64,000 nucleotides of DNA from VFMC01 sp040398525. GTDB taxonomy: Bacteria; Actinomycetota; Acidimicrobiia; Acidimicrobiales; Ilumatobacteraceae. Positions 25,552 to 33,798 of this stretch are shown one piece after another (positions within the stretch are counted from its first letter, which is position 1; each line of letters begins with the position of its first letter). The notes under the pieces were generated by a model. The model ran no database searches. It was not told the DNA's origin and saw only the letters and a program-made list of their open reading frames with translations. The stretch lies in NCBI GenBank assembly GCA_040398525.1, contig JBBATY010000012.1, positions 18,239 to 82,238 of the forward strand, written 5' to 3'. The position numbers were made by a program, and so were the translations under genes.

Positions 25552-26550
25552 ATGCTTGACGAGCGCAAGACAGCCATCCTGCGAGCGATCGTGCAGGAAT
25601 ACATCGCGACGGCCCAACCGGTGGGCTCCGGTCACGCTGCCGCGATCGCGGGGCTCCAGGTCAGTTCGGCGACCGTGCGCAACGAAATGGCCGTGCTCGA
25701 GCAGGAGGGCTACCTCGTCCAGCCGCACACATCAGCTGGTCGGATCCCCACCGACAAGGGGTACCGCTACTTCGTCGACCACCTCACCGAGCCCAAGGGT
25801 CTCGACACCGCGACACAGCAGCAGGTCGGTGCGTTCTTCGACGCCACCCATGTGCGGCTCGAGGAGCTGCTCCATCGCACGTCGAACCTGCTGGCAACGC
25901 TGACGGCGCACACCTCGCTCGTGGTCGGTCCGGGCGTCGATCGGGCGACGGTCCGCTCGGTGCAGGTCGTGGCAGTATCCTTGCGTGTGGCGGTCGTGGT
26001 GGCCGTGCTGTCGAACGGATCGGTCGAGAACGAGACGATCGAGTTCGAAGGCGAGCTGTCCGACGCTCGCGTGGCGGCCGCGACGGCCCACCTGCAGCGT
26101 GTGCTCGGTGGTGGGCCGATCGAGGACAGAGCGCTGCCGAAGACGGGTGATGCCGTCACCGACGACCTCTGTGCCGCTGCGCTCGACTCGCTGGTACGCG
26201 CCCGTGGTCACGAGCCGGTCTTCGTGGGTGGGGCCTCGGTGGTGGCCAAGTCGTTCGAAGCGGTCGAGACCGTGCGCGAGGTGCTGCAGGTGCTCGAGCA
26301 GCAGTACGTCATGGTGTCGTTGCTGCGCGACGTGCTGGGTCGGGGGCAGACCGTGGCCATCGGTGCCGAGACCGGGCTCGAGCCGCTCGCCGCGTGTGCC
26401 GTGATCGTGGCGCCGGTGGTGGTCGATGGCGAGCACGTGGGCACTGTCGGGGTGCTCGGCCCGACCCGGATGAACTACCCGCGGGCGCTCGCCGCCGTCG
26501 AGGTGGTCGGCGATCGACTCGGTCGGCACCTGGCCGAGGGGGCGGGCTGA
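25552..26550 (+). CDS. hrcA: Heat-inducible transcription repressor HrcA
   Basis: 332 residues. The N-terminal winged helix starts MLDERKTAILRAIVQEYIATAQPVGS, with the recognition region SSATVRNEMAVLEQEGYLVQPHTSAGRIPTDKGYR, the most conserved part of the family. The C-terminal GAF-like domain with TVRSVQVVAV and MNYPRALAAVEVV is complete. HrcA represses chaperone genes by binding CIRCE elements and is kept active by GroEL. dnaJ starts one base after its stop, as in other actinobacteria, so the two are co-transcribed. Confidence 0.96.
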   Translation: MLDERKTAILRAIVQEYIATAQPVGSGHAAAIAGLQVSSATVRNEMAVLEQEGYLVQPHTSAGRIPTDKGYRYFVDHLTEPKGLDTATQQQVGAFFDATHVRLEELLHRTSNLLATLTAHTSLVVGPGVDRATVRSVQVVAVSLRVAVVVAVLSNGSVENETIEFEGELSDARVAAATAHLQRVLGGGPIEDRALPKTGDAVTDDLCAAALDSLVRARGHEPVFVGGASVVAKSFEAVETVREVLQVLEQQYVMVSLLRDVLGRGQTVAIGAETGLEPLAACAVIVAPVVVDGEHVGTVGVLGPTRMNYPRALAAVEVVGDRLGRHLAEGAG

Positions 26551-26551
26551 G

Positions 26552-27676
26552 ATGGCCGACTACTACGAGCTGCTCGGCGTGCCGCGCAATGCGAGCCCCG
26601 ACGACATCAAGAAGGCCTACCGCAAGCGGGCGCGTGAGCTTCACCCCGACGCCAACCCCGACGACCCCACGGCGGAGGAGCGGTTCAAGGCGGTGGCGCG
26701 TGCGTACGAGGTGTTGAGCGACCCCGACCAGCGGATGAGGTACGACCGGTTCGGCGAGGCGGCTACAGGTGGCGCGGCGGGCCCCAATGTCGGCGACATG
26801 TTCGGTGGCGGCCTGGGCGACCTGTTCGACGCCTTCTTCGGCGGCGCCGGAGGCGGTGGTCCCTTCGGTGGGCGCGGCGGCCCGGCAGGCCCACCCCGCG
26901 GTCAGGACCTCGAGGTGGTCGTCGACATCTCGCTCGAGCAGGCGGTGTTCGGAGCCACGGTGCCGGTGGCGGTGCGCACCGCAGCGCGTTGCGACAGTTG
27001 CGGGGGTAGCGGCGCGGCCGAGGGCACCCAGGCCGTGATGTGTGTCGACTGCAATGGCCGCGGCCAAGTGCAACGGGTGCGTCAGAGCCTGCTCGGACAG
27101 ATGGTGACCTCGTCGGCATGCCCACGCTGCAACGGCCTCGGCCAGGTGGTGCCGAGCCCGTGTGTGCCGTGCCGCGGCGATGGCCGGACGATCACCGACA
27201 AGACGTACCAGGTCGACATCCCCGCCGGGGTCGACACCGGATCGACGTTGCGCCTCACCGGGCGCGGTGCGGTCGGGGTGCGTGGCGGCGGGGCGGGCGA
27301 CCTGTACGTCCACATCCGCGTCGCGGCTCACGAGCGGTTCGAGCGCGACGGGGACGACCTGCTGTGCAACCTCCCGGTGTCGATCGCCCAGGCGACGCTG
27401 GGCGCCAAGTTCACCGTGGCCACCCTCGACGGCGAGGAGGAGATCGTCGTTCCGCCGGGCAGCCAGCCGGGCTTGGTCTTCCTCCTGCGCGGACGCGGGG
27501 CGGCCCGGCTCCAGGGCAGGGGTCGGGGCGATCTGCGCGTGCGCGTCGACGTCCAAGTGCCGACCAAGCTCACCGATGCCGAGGCTGAACTGCTCCGGAA
27601 ATTCGCCGAGTTGCGCGGTGAGCCGGTGCAGACCGAGCAGGGTCTGTTCTCGCGCATCAAATCCGCCTTCTCGTGA
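26552..27676 (+). CDS. dnaJ: Chaperone protein DnaJ (DnaJ2 type)
   Basis: 374 residues, type I DnaJ. The J domain (residues 1-65) has the HPD tripeptide in ELHPDANPDD, which stimulates DnaK ATPase. A Gly/Phe-rich linker (FGGGLGDLFDAFFGGAGGGG) follows. All four CxxCxGxG zinc repeats are present (CDSCGGSG, CVDCNGRG, CPRCNGLG, CVPCRGDG). The two C-terminal peptide-binding domains complete the protein. No dnaK or grpE is in the window, so this is the second, hrcA-linked copy usual in actinobacteria. The rsmE start overlaps its stop by four bases. Confidence 0.97.
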   Translation: MADYYELLGVPRNASPDDIKKAYRKRARELHPDANPDDPTAEERFKAVARAYEVLSDPDQRMRYDRFGEAATGGAAGPNVGDMFGGGLGDLFDAFFGGAGGGGPFGGRGGPAGPPRGQDLEVVVDISLEQAVFGATVPVAVRTAARCDSCGGSGAAEGTQAVMCVDCNGRGQVQRVRQSLLGQMVTSSACPRCNGLGQVVPSPCVPCRGDGRTITDKTYQVDIPAGVDTGSTLRLTGRGAVGVRGGGAGDLYVHIRVAAHERFERDGDDLLCNLPVSIAQATLGAKFTVATLDGEEEIVVPPGSQPGLVFLLRGRGAARLQGRGRGDLRVRVDVQVPTKLTDAEAELLRKFAELRGEPVQTEQGLFSRIKSAFS

Positions 27677-28356
27677 ACGAGGCTCTCCGCCGCTCTGCCG
27701 CGCACGTGTTCGTGGCGTCGCTCGACGCCCCCGAGCTCGACGTGGACGACCTGCACCATCTCCGGCGCGTGTTGCGCATCGGGCCGCGCGATGCGGTGAC
27801 GGTGAGCGACGGCCGCGGCGCCTGGGCGAGGGCTGTGCTCGGTGCGGACGGTGCCCTGCAGACGGCGGGTAGCGCCGAGCACGTCGAGCATCGCTCGCCG
27901 GTGGGTGTGGCGACAGCGTTGGTGAAGGGCGACCGCTCGGAGTTGGTGGTGCAGAAGCTGACCGAGCTCGGTGTCGACCGCATCCTCTTCTTCGCCTCGG
28001 CGCGGTCGGTGGTGCGGTGGGACGAGGAACGACGTGAGCGGCACCTCGGCCGTCTGCGCCGCATCGCCCGAGAGGCTGCGATGCAGAGCCGCAGGGTGTG
28101 GCTGCCCGAAGTGGAGTTCGTCGGCTGGTCGGAGTTGGTGGCCGAACAGGGCGCGGTGCTGGCCGAGCCCGGGGCGACGGGTGCCCTCGATGCCGAGGCC
28201 CGCCTCGTGGTGGTGGGCCCCGAAGGCGGGTTCGATCCCGAGGAGATGGCGTGTGGGCTTCCGACCGTCACGCTGGGTGAGCACGTGCTCAGGGTCGAGA
28301 CGGCGGCCATCGCCGCAGCTGTGCTGCTCGCCGCGGCGCGCCGCACCAGGGGCTGA
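27673..28356 (+). CDS. rsmE: 16S rRNA (uracil-1498-N3)-methyltransferase RsmE
   Basis: 227 residues. The N-terminal PUA-like domain has LHHLRRVLRIGPRDAVTVSDG, and the C-terminal SPOUT domain has the trefoil-knot motifs VVGPEGGFDPEEM and LRVETAAIAAAVLLAA. It methylates U1498 of 16S rRNA using S-adenosylmethionine. The GTG at 27673 overlaps the dnaJ stop (GTGA), indicating translational coupling in the hrcA-dnaJ-rsmE operon, an arrangement conserved in actinobacteria. Confidence 0.95.
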   Translation: MNEALRRSAAHVFVASLDAPELDVDDLHHLRRVLRIGPRDAVTVSDGRGAWARAVLGADGALQTAGSAEHVEHRSPVGVATALVKGDRSELVVQKLTELGVDRILFFASARSVVRWDEERRERHLGRLRRIAREAAMQSRRVWLPEVEFVGWSELVAEQGAVLAEPGATGALDAEARLVVVGPEGGFDPEEMACGLPTVTLGEHVLRVETAAIAAAVLLAAARRTRG

Positions 28357-28438
28357 GTGTTCGGACTGTCCGACATGCCCGACCGGACACCTGCGCTCGA
28401 TGACCGCGGACTCTTGGTGCCGCTTCCGCCACTCCCTG

Positions 28439-28479
28439 TTGGCATTTTGGACGCAGCGTGGCACTATTACCACGTGTGA
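28439..28479 (+). promoter_or_regulatory. Promoter of the bldD-like gene with a BldD-box-like site
   Basis: TTGGCA (28439-28444), a 17-base spacer and CACTAT (28462-28467) form a sigma-70-type promoter. The 13 bases at 28467-28479 (TTACCACGTGTGA) match seven of nine fixed positions of the Streptomyces BldD box core TnACnCWGnGTnA and would cover the transcription start. An overlapping repeat CGTGG-N8-CCACG (28457-28474) is also present. Autoregulation, as in Streptomyces, is inferred. Confidence 0.55.
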
Positions 28480-28521
28480 TGATGTCGCTGGCGGCATCAC
28501 CCGGCTCCGAGGGGCGTGCAG

Positions 28522-29046
28522 ATGCGTGAATTCGACGACGACGATGTGCAGTCGTCGCCCTACAGCCGCAAGGTGGGCGACCGACTCCGAGTGATCCGCC
28601 GGCAGAAGCGGCTCTCCCTTCAGGAGGTCGAGGCCAACTCCGACGACGAGTTCAAGGCCTCGGTGCTCGGCGCCTACGAGCGCGGTGAGCGGGCCATCTC
28701 GGTGCCGCGCCTCGAGCGACTGGCCAAGTTCTACAACGTGCCCGTCGATCAACTCCTGCCGCGCGAGGACGTCTCGGCAGGCGGCGAGAGCGGCGATGCC
28801 GAGGCGGTGCGCAAGATCGCGGTCGACCTGCAGAAGCTGCAGCAGCTCAGCGGCCAGCCGTTCGAGATGCTCGCCCGGTTCCTGCGGATGATCCAGGTCC
28901 AGCGGCAGGACTTCAACGGCAAGGTCATCACCGTCCGCGGCGACGACACGCGGGCGATCGCAGCGATGCTCGACGTCCCCGTCGACCAGGTCGGCGATCG
29001 TCTCGACGCGCTCGACCTGCTCTTCCACTACGGCGAACGCCAGTAG
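28522..29046 (+). CDS. bldD: BldD-like c-di-GMP-responsive transcription regulator
   Basis: 174 residues. Residues about 15-80 form an XRE helix-turn-helix with the BldD pattern: RLRVIRRQKRLSLQEVE, then VLGAYERGERAISVPRLERLAKFYNVPVDQLLP. The C-terminal domain carries RQD at 128-130, eight residues, then RGDD at 139-142. This is exactly the RxD-x8-RxxD signature by which Streptomyces BldD binds a c-di-GMP tetramer and dimerises. BldD represses development genes in Streptomyces while c-di-GMP is high; the targets here are unknown. The ATG at 28522 is preceded by GAGGGG; an in-frame GTG six bases earlier is too close to that site. It is transcribed alone, with its own promoter. Confidence 0.9.
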   Translation: MREFDDDDVQSSPYSRKVGDRLRVIRRQKRLSLQEVEANSDDEFKASVLGAYERGERAISVPRLERLAKFYNVPVDQLLPREDVSAGGESGDAEAVRKIAVDLQKLQQLSGQPFEMLARFLRMIQVQRQDFNGKVITVRGDDTRAIAAMLDVPVDQVGDRLDALDLLFHYGERQ

Positions 29047-29078
29047 GGAGCGCCCGTCCGGCCGCGGCCGGGCGGCAG

Positions 29079-29084
29079 TAGGGT
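29079..29084 (+). promoter_or_regulatory. -10 element of hemW
   Basis: TAGGGT ends seven bases before the GTG at 29092, with no ribosome binding site between them. A leaderless hemW mRNA is inferred. Confidence 0.45.
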
Positions 29085-29091
29085 CGCCACT

Positions 29092-30147
29092 GTGAGCCCT
29101 CGGCCGTTTGGCGTCTACCTGCACATCCCGTTCTGTGCGCGGCGCTGCGACTACTGCGCGTTCGCGACCTGGACCGATCGGCACCATCTGCAGCAGCGCT
29201 ACCTCGATGCGCTCGCCGCCGATGTGCGCAGGTCGTGCTCCGAACCGGCGACCAGCGTGTTCGTCGGTGGCGGCACACCGACACTCGTCGATGCCGAGGC
29301 GCTCGCCGAGGTGATCGCTGCAATCCCCGTGGTTCCCGGCGCTGAGGTCACGGTGGAGTGCAACCCCGACGATGTCGATGTCGCCATGCTGCGCGCCTAC
29401 CGCGACGCCGGGGTGACGAGGGTGAGCATCGGTGTGCAGTCGATGGCGCCGGCCGTGCTCGCCTCGCTCGGACGGTGGCATCAGCCCGACAACGTCGTGC
29501 GCGCCGTGGAGGCGGTGCGCGCCGTCGGCCTGCCCACCTGGAATCTCGACCTGATCTACGGCGGGGCGGGCGAGCGGCTGGCCGACTGGGAGCAGACGGT
29601 GCGCGCCGTGCTTGCCCTCGAGCCCCCGCACGTGTCGGCGTATGCCCTGACGGTCGAGGCAGGAACACCGCTGGCGGCGCAGCCCGACCGGCACCCAGAC
29701 GACGACGACCTGGCCGACAAGTACGAGCTCGTCGACGAGCTGTTCAGTGCTGCCGGGCTCGAGAACTACGAGGTCAGCAACTGGGCCCGGCCCGGCCACG
29801 AGTGCCGGCACAACCGGCTGTACTGGCTGCAGGACAACTACCTCGGGTTCGGTTCGGCGGCACACTCGCACCGCGACGGGCGGCGCTGGTGGAACGTGCG
29901 GACCCCGGAGCGGTACATCGCCGCGGTCGAGCGGGGCGAGCCGACCGAGGCGTCCGGCGAGAGCCTCGACGACGAGACCCGCCGCCTGGAAGGGCTGCAG
30001 CTCGCGCTGCGGATGCGTGAGGGTGTGCCTGCGGCAGCGCTCGATCTCGACGGTCTCGAGGACCTGGTGGTGGTGGAGGGCGACCGCGTCCGGCTCACGC
30101 GATCCGGGCGGCTGCTCGCCAACGAGGTGTCGCTCCGGCTGCGCTGA
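29092..30147 (+). CDS. hemW: Radical SAM haem chaperone HemW (HemN-like)
   Basis: 351 residues. The radical SAM cluster motif is C15-x3-C19-x2-C22 within FGVYLHIPFCARRCDYCAF. FVGGGTPTL and VECNPDD follow, with the family's RVSIGVQSM and YGLP-like LIYGGAGE segments. The protein is shorter than true coproporphyrinogen oxidase HemN and lacks its extra cysteine, matching HemW, which inserts haem into respiratory enzymes. The C-terminal winged-helix-like HemN_C domain is present. It starts at GTG 29092 and is followed by a tRNA gene. Confidence 0.92.
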   Translation: MSPRPFGVYLHIPFCARRCDYCAFATWTDRHHLQQRYLDALAADVRRSCSEPATSVFVGGGTPTLVDAEALAEVIAAIPVVPGAEVTVECNPDDVDVAMLRAYRDAGVTRVSIGVQSMAPAVLASLGRWHQPDNVVRAVEAVRAVGLPTWNLDLIYGGAGERLADWEQTVRAVLALEPPHVSAYALTVEAGTPLAAQPDRHPDDDDLADKYELVDELFSAAGLENYEVSNWARPGHECRHNRLYWLQDNYLGFGSAAHSHRDGRRWWNVRTPERYIAAVERGEPTEASGESLDDETRRLEGLQLALRMREGVPAAALDLDGLEDLVVVEGDRVRLTRSGRLLANEVSLRLR

Positions 30148-30171
30148 CTGGTAGCCTCGTGCACGCTGTAC

Positions 30172-30245
30172 GGGCGTATAGCTCAGTTGGTTAGAGCGCC
30201 ACCTTGACACGGTGGAGGTCTCCGGTTCGAGTCCGGCTACGCCCA
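30172..30245 (+). tRNA. tRNA-Val (anticodon GAC)
   Basis: A complete cloverleaf of 74 bases. The acceptor stem GGGCGTA pairs with TACGCCC, and the D-arm reads GCTCAGTTGGTTAGAGC. The anticodon stem CCACC/GGTGG holds a TTGACAC loop with anticodon GAC at 30206-30208. The T-arm has TTCGAGT, with one mismatch at the base of its stem. CCA is not encoded. A TAGCCT at 30152-30157 may be its -10 element. Confidence 0.95.
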
Positions 30246-30251
30246 CGCTGA

Positions 30252-32846
30252 TCACGGTTGTGTCGTGGTGGTCCCTGCCCCGCTGGTGCGTGCGGCGGTG
30301 GACTCGAGCACCGCGCTGGCCTGTGCGATCGCTTCCTCGATCGGCAGTGTCTCGCCGATCGATCGGTGGCGTTCGACCTCGGCCGGGCCGAGCCGGCGCG
30401 AGGCCTCCGTGACGAGCGCGTCGACGATTTCCCGGTCGGTCGGGAAGAGCTCGAACCCGACGGTGCCCTGTTGCGCCAGTGAGCAGTGCGCCAAAAGCGT
30501 GGCGGTCGCCCAGTCACCACTCTGCTCGGCGATGCGTGCCGCGGAGATGATGGCGAACAGGACTGTTGGGGTGTGTCCGACCGCGATCGAGATGTCGAGG
30601 GCCTCGCGTTGCAGGGAGGCGGCGCGGCCGACGTCGCCGCGGCGCAGTGCCACGTCGGCCAGGTTGCCCAGCGCCACCGACCGCCATGCGGTCGCCTCGG
30701 CGTAGTGCTGCAGCTCGAGCTCGAACGCGGCCTGCGCAGCGTCGAGGTCGCCCAACTCGAGGCTGGCGCACCCGATGGTCCCCTGCAGACGGGCCGTGCC
30801 TTGCGCGGTGGCGGCACTTGCGAGGCCGGCCCGGGCGATCGCCAGCGCGGTCTCCGGATCGGACTCGTACAGGGCGTGGACCGCCCGGGCCTCGTCGAGC
30901 GCGCCGTCAAGCCAGCTCGGCTCGCCGACCGCTTCCCGAAGTGACAGAGCCTGTCGAGTGAGCTCGTGCGCCAGGGTGAGATCGCCGCAACCCGAGGCTG
31001 CCCCGCTCACGCGGTCGAGCAGCGCCACCCGTTCGGGGCAGGGCTCGTCCAGTTGGGCGAGCAGTGAGCGGCCGATCGTCAGGGCGTGCCGACGCGAGGT
31101 CAACACCGTGCTGTCGACGACCACGACGGCGAGGGTCGAGGCGACCGGCTGGTCGATGTGGGCCATGGCGGCGATCAGGTGACGGAGGTTGTCGACTTCC
31201 AGAGCTCGGCGGCGATACACGGCGCGCTCTGCGCCGCTGCCTTCGAACTGGGGGCCGAACGAGCGCAGGTAGTGGTGTGCCAGACCGGACGCGGACCCGG
31301 CGAGCTCGTCGCAGGTGCCGAGCAGCCGCCGCGCGTAGCTGCGGATGGTGACCTGTAGCCGGTGACGGGTGGAGCCGGCGGTCGGATCGGCCACGACGAG
31401 CGACTTGTCGAGCAGCGACCGCATCAGCTCGTCGACGGCCGAGGCCTCGAGGCCGTGATGGGCGGCTGCGGCGGTTGCCGTCTCGACATCGAACCCGGCC
31501 TCGAAGACCCCGAGGGACCGGAAGAGGCGTTGCTCATCGGCGGACAGCAGGTCGTAGCTCCAGGCGATGAGCTCCTCGAGGCTCCGCTGGCGCTGATCGA
31601 GGGTCGGGTCGCGGCTCGTGCCGAGACCCAGTCCGGCATCGAGGCCGGCGATGATCTCCGACGGGGTGAGCAGGTCGGCGCGGGCAGCAGCCAACTCGAT
31701 CGCCAGGGGAAGACGATCGACGCGGCCGCAGAGCGCCTCGACGGTGTCACAGATGGCTGGGTCGGGATCGACGAGGCCGGCGAGCCGACAGAACAACTCG
31801 ACGCTCGCCTGCAGTTCGAGCGCTGGGGGTCGCCAGACCCGTTCGCCGCGCAGGCCGAGCGGCTCGCGGCTGGTCGCGACCACCCGGACCCCCGGGCACG
31901 AGCTCAACAACTCTGCCGCACGCAGCGCGACGTCAACGCCGAGGTGCTCGCAGTTGTCGAGCACCACCACGGTGTGGCGGTCGCCGAGATGATCGACGGT
32001 CGCGTCCCACACCTCGCGGTCGTGGCCGACCGGCGCTCCGACTGCCTCGGCCAGCACCGTCGCAATGCCGGTCGGCTCGTCGGTGCGGGTGAGGTCGGCG
32101 AACCACACGCCGTGGGGCCAATCCGACGCATGCCTGAGGGCGTACTCGACCGCCAGACGGGTCTTGCCCAACCCGCCAGCGCCGACCACCGTCACCAGCC
32201 GGTGCTCGGCCACCAACTGCGCCAAGGTTGCGAGGTCGTGGTCGCGGCCGACCAGCTCGGTGAACGGTCGCAACAGGTTGTGCCGCTCGGCTGGGAGCGC
32301 CCGCAGCGCCGTGTCCACGGGAGCCACGCCGTCGATGTCGAGGCGGAACAGCTCGACCGGATCGTCGAAGTCGCGCACCCGGAAGCGTCCGAGCGACACC
32401 AGGCCCAGATCCGAGGGTTCGCCGATGCGGCTCGCCGTGGTGGCCGACACCACCACCTGGCCGCCGTTCGCCGCGTCGGCGATCCGCGCCGCTTGGTGCA
32501 CCGCAAAGGCCACGTAGCCATCGCCTCGCGGGGCCGCCAGGCCAGTGTGCACACCCATCCTCACCCGCACCGCAGCATCGGTCGGCCAGGGCTCGTCGGC
32601 CAGCACCCGTTGGGCGTGCGCGCATGCCCCGAGCGCATCAGCGGCATCGGCGAACGCAAGGAAGAACGAATCGCCGTCGGTGATCAGCTCGTGCCCGCCG
32701 TGCGCCTGCCAGACGGACCGCAGCAGCTCGCGGTGACGCTCGAGCACTGGTGGGTAGCGGTCACCGATCCGACGGAACAACTGCGTCGACCCTTCGAGGT
32801 CGGTGAACACGAACGTCACCATCCCCGACGGCAACCCCACCGACAT
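30252..32846 (-). CDS. Cyclase-domain / ATPase / TPR signalling regulator (degenerate class III cyclase)
   Basis: 864 residues. Residues about 8-165 are a class III nucleotidyl cyclase domain with the first metal Asp (D16 in FTDLEGST) and second (D59 in DGDSFF). The canonical substrate Lys in KTxGD is replaced (ELITDGD), and the Asn-Arg of the transition-state motif reads HQAAR. Residues about 195-500 are an AAA/NB-ARC ATPase with Walker A GAGGLGKT (222-229) and Walker B VVVLDN. The rest is helical TPR-like repeats. No C-terminal LuxR helix-turn-helix is visible. Such proteins are numerous in actinobacteria and act as nucleotide-switched scaffolds. Its stop is six bases from the tRNA-Val 3' end. 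The ATG at 32846 follows TAGTGT by seven bases. Confidence 0.88.
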   Translation of the reverse strand: MSVGLPSGMVTFVFTDLEGSTQLFRRIGDRYPPVLERHRELLRSVWQAHGGHELITDGDSFFLAFADAADALGACAHAQRVLADEPWPTDAAVRVRMGVHTGLAAPRGDGYVAFAVHQAARIADAANGGQVVVSATTASRIGEPSDLGLVSLGRFRVRDFDDPVELFRLDIDGVAPVDTALRALPAERHNLLRPFTELVGRDHDLATLAQLVAEHRLVTVVGAGGLGKTRLAVEYALRHASDWPHGVWFADLTRTDEPTGIATVLAEAVGAPVGHDREVWDATVDHLGDRHTVVVLDNCEHLGVDVALRAAELLSSCPGVRVVATSREPLGLRGERVWRPPALELQASVELFCRLAGLVDPDPAICDTVEALCGRVDRLPLAIELAAARADLLTPSEIIAGLDAGLGLGTSRDPTLDQRQRSLEELIAWSYDLLSADEQRLFRSLGVFEAGFDVETATAAAAHHGLEASAVDELMRSLLDKSLVVADPTAGSTRHRLQVTIRSYARRLLGTCDELAGSASGLAHHYLRSFGPQFEGSGAERAVYRRRALEVDNLRHLIAAMAHIDQPVASTLAVVVVDSTVLTSRRHALTIGRSLLAQLDEPCPERVALLDRVSGAASGCGDLTLAHELTRQALSLREAVGEPSWLDGALDEARAVHALYESDPETALAIARAGLASAATAQGTARLQGTIGCASLELGDLDAAQAAFELELQHYAEATAWRSVALGNLADVALRRGDVGRAASLQREALDISIAVGHTPTVLFAIISAARIAEQSGDWATATLLAHCSLAQQGTVGFELFPTDREIVDALVTEASRRLGPAEVERHRSIGETLPIEEAIAQASAVLESTAARTSGAGTTTTQP

Positions 32847-32853
32847 GACCTCA

Positions 32854-32859
32854 ACACTA
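32854..32859 (-). promoter_or_regulatory. -10 element deciding the start of the cyclase/ATPase gene
   Basis: TAGTGT on the minus strand ends seven bases before the ATG at 32846. The open frame extends 35 codons further upstream, but that part lies before this promoter. Confidence 0.45.
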
Positions 32860-32958
32860 ACCAGCTGATGGGTGAGCAGGACCGGGCAGCCGCCGCAGCC
32901 GACCGCGTCGGCGCACACTGGGGCGTCCATCGGAGTGCCTCTCTGCCACACTCGTGGC

Positions 32959-33798
32959 GTGGCAGTCCTGCTCGCTCTCGCCTCGGCCCTCGTCTACGGA
33001 GTTGCGGACTACACGGGCGGTCGAGCCAGCCGCGCGCACCCGGCGTTCGTCGTCACCTTCGTCGGGCAGACGGTTGTGGCCCCGTTGCTGCTCGTCGGTG
33101 CGCTCGCCTCGGGCACGCCGTTCCCGGACGGGTCGACGGTGTGGTGGTCGGCTGCAGGTGGGGCAATCGGCTCGATCGCCCTGGCCGGGCTCTACTACGC
33201 GTTCTCCCACGGCGCGATCACGGTGGTGGCTCCGGTCAGCGCTGCAGTGGGAGCCGTCGTACCGCTGCTGGTGGGACTCGCCACCGGCGACCGGCCGGGA
33301 TGGCTCGCCTTGGCCGGCATGGTGGTGGCCGTCGCTGCTGTGATGCTGGTGAGCGGCGCGGTGGGCGAGCGCCATGCGCCAACACCGCCCCAGGTGGTCG
33401 CCGTTGCGGCGGCCGCCGGGGCCGGGTTCGGATTCATGTACGTGGCTCTGGCGCGAACCGCCGACGACGCCGGGATCTGGCCGGTGGCGATCGCCCGCTG
33501 GCCCACGCTGCTCGTGCTCGGCGCAGCGTGCCTACTGAGCGGGGCGCGGCCCGGGCCGCGACGCAGTGTGTTGGCGCTCGCTGTGCTGGCTGCCGTGCTC
33601 GACAACACCGCGAACCTGCTCTACCTGTTGTCGACCCGCGAGGGCCTGCTGTCGGTCGTGGCAGTGATCAGCTCGCTCTACCCGGCCAGCACTGTCACAC
33701 TCGCGTTCGTGCTCGACCGGGAGCGGGTGAACCGCTGGCAGGCGATCGGGATGGCGATGGTGGCCGCCGCGCTCGTGCTGGTCACCCTCGGGCGCTGA
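32959..33798 (+). CDS. EamA/DMT-family transporter
   Basis: 279 residues with about ten hydrophobic segments in two halves of five, the EamA duplication. The first starts at VAVLLALASALVYGVADYTGGRA and the second near VVAVAAAAGAGFGFMYVALAR. SLYPASTVTLAFVLDRE is the conserved segment preceding the last two helices. These proteins carry metabolites or drugs; the substrate is unknown. The GTG at 32959 is six bases after CACACT. It is divergent from the cyclase/ATPase gene across 112 bases, so the regulator may control it, though that is only positional. Its 3' end overlaps the PH-domain gene on the other strand by 17 bases. Confidence 0.88.
   Translation: MAVLLALASALVYGVADYTGGRASRAHPAFVVTFVGQTVVAPLLLVGALASGTPFPDGSTVWWSAAGGAIGSIALAGLYYAFSHGAITVVAPVSAAVGAVVPLLVGLATGDRPGWLALAGMVVAVAAVMLVSGAVGERHAPTPPQVVAVAAAAGAGFGFMYVALARTADDAGIWPVAIARWPTLLVLGAACLLSGARPGPRRSVLALAVLAAVLDNTANLLYLLSTREGLLSVVAVISSLYPASTVTLAFVLDRERVNRWQAIGMAMVAAALVLVTLGR

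Noticed and set aside
28457..28474. CGTGG-N8-CCACG as the main operator of the bldD-like gene
   Set aside because: Five-base arms are short enough to arise by chance; the overlapping BldD-box-like site has better support.
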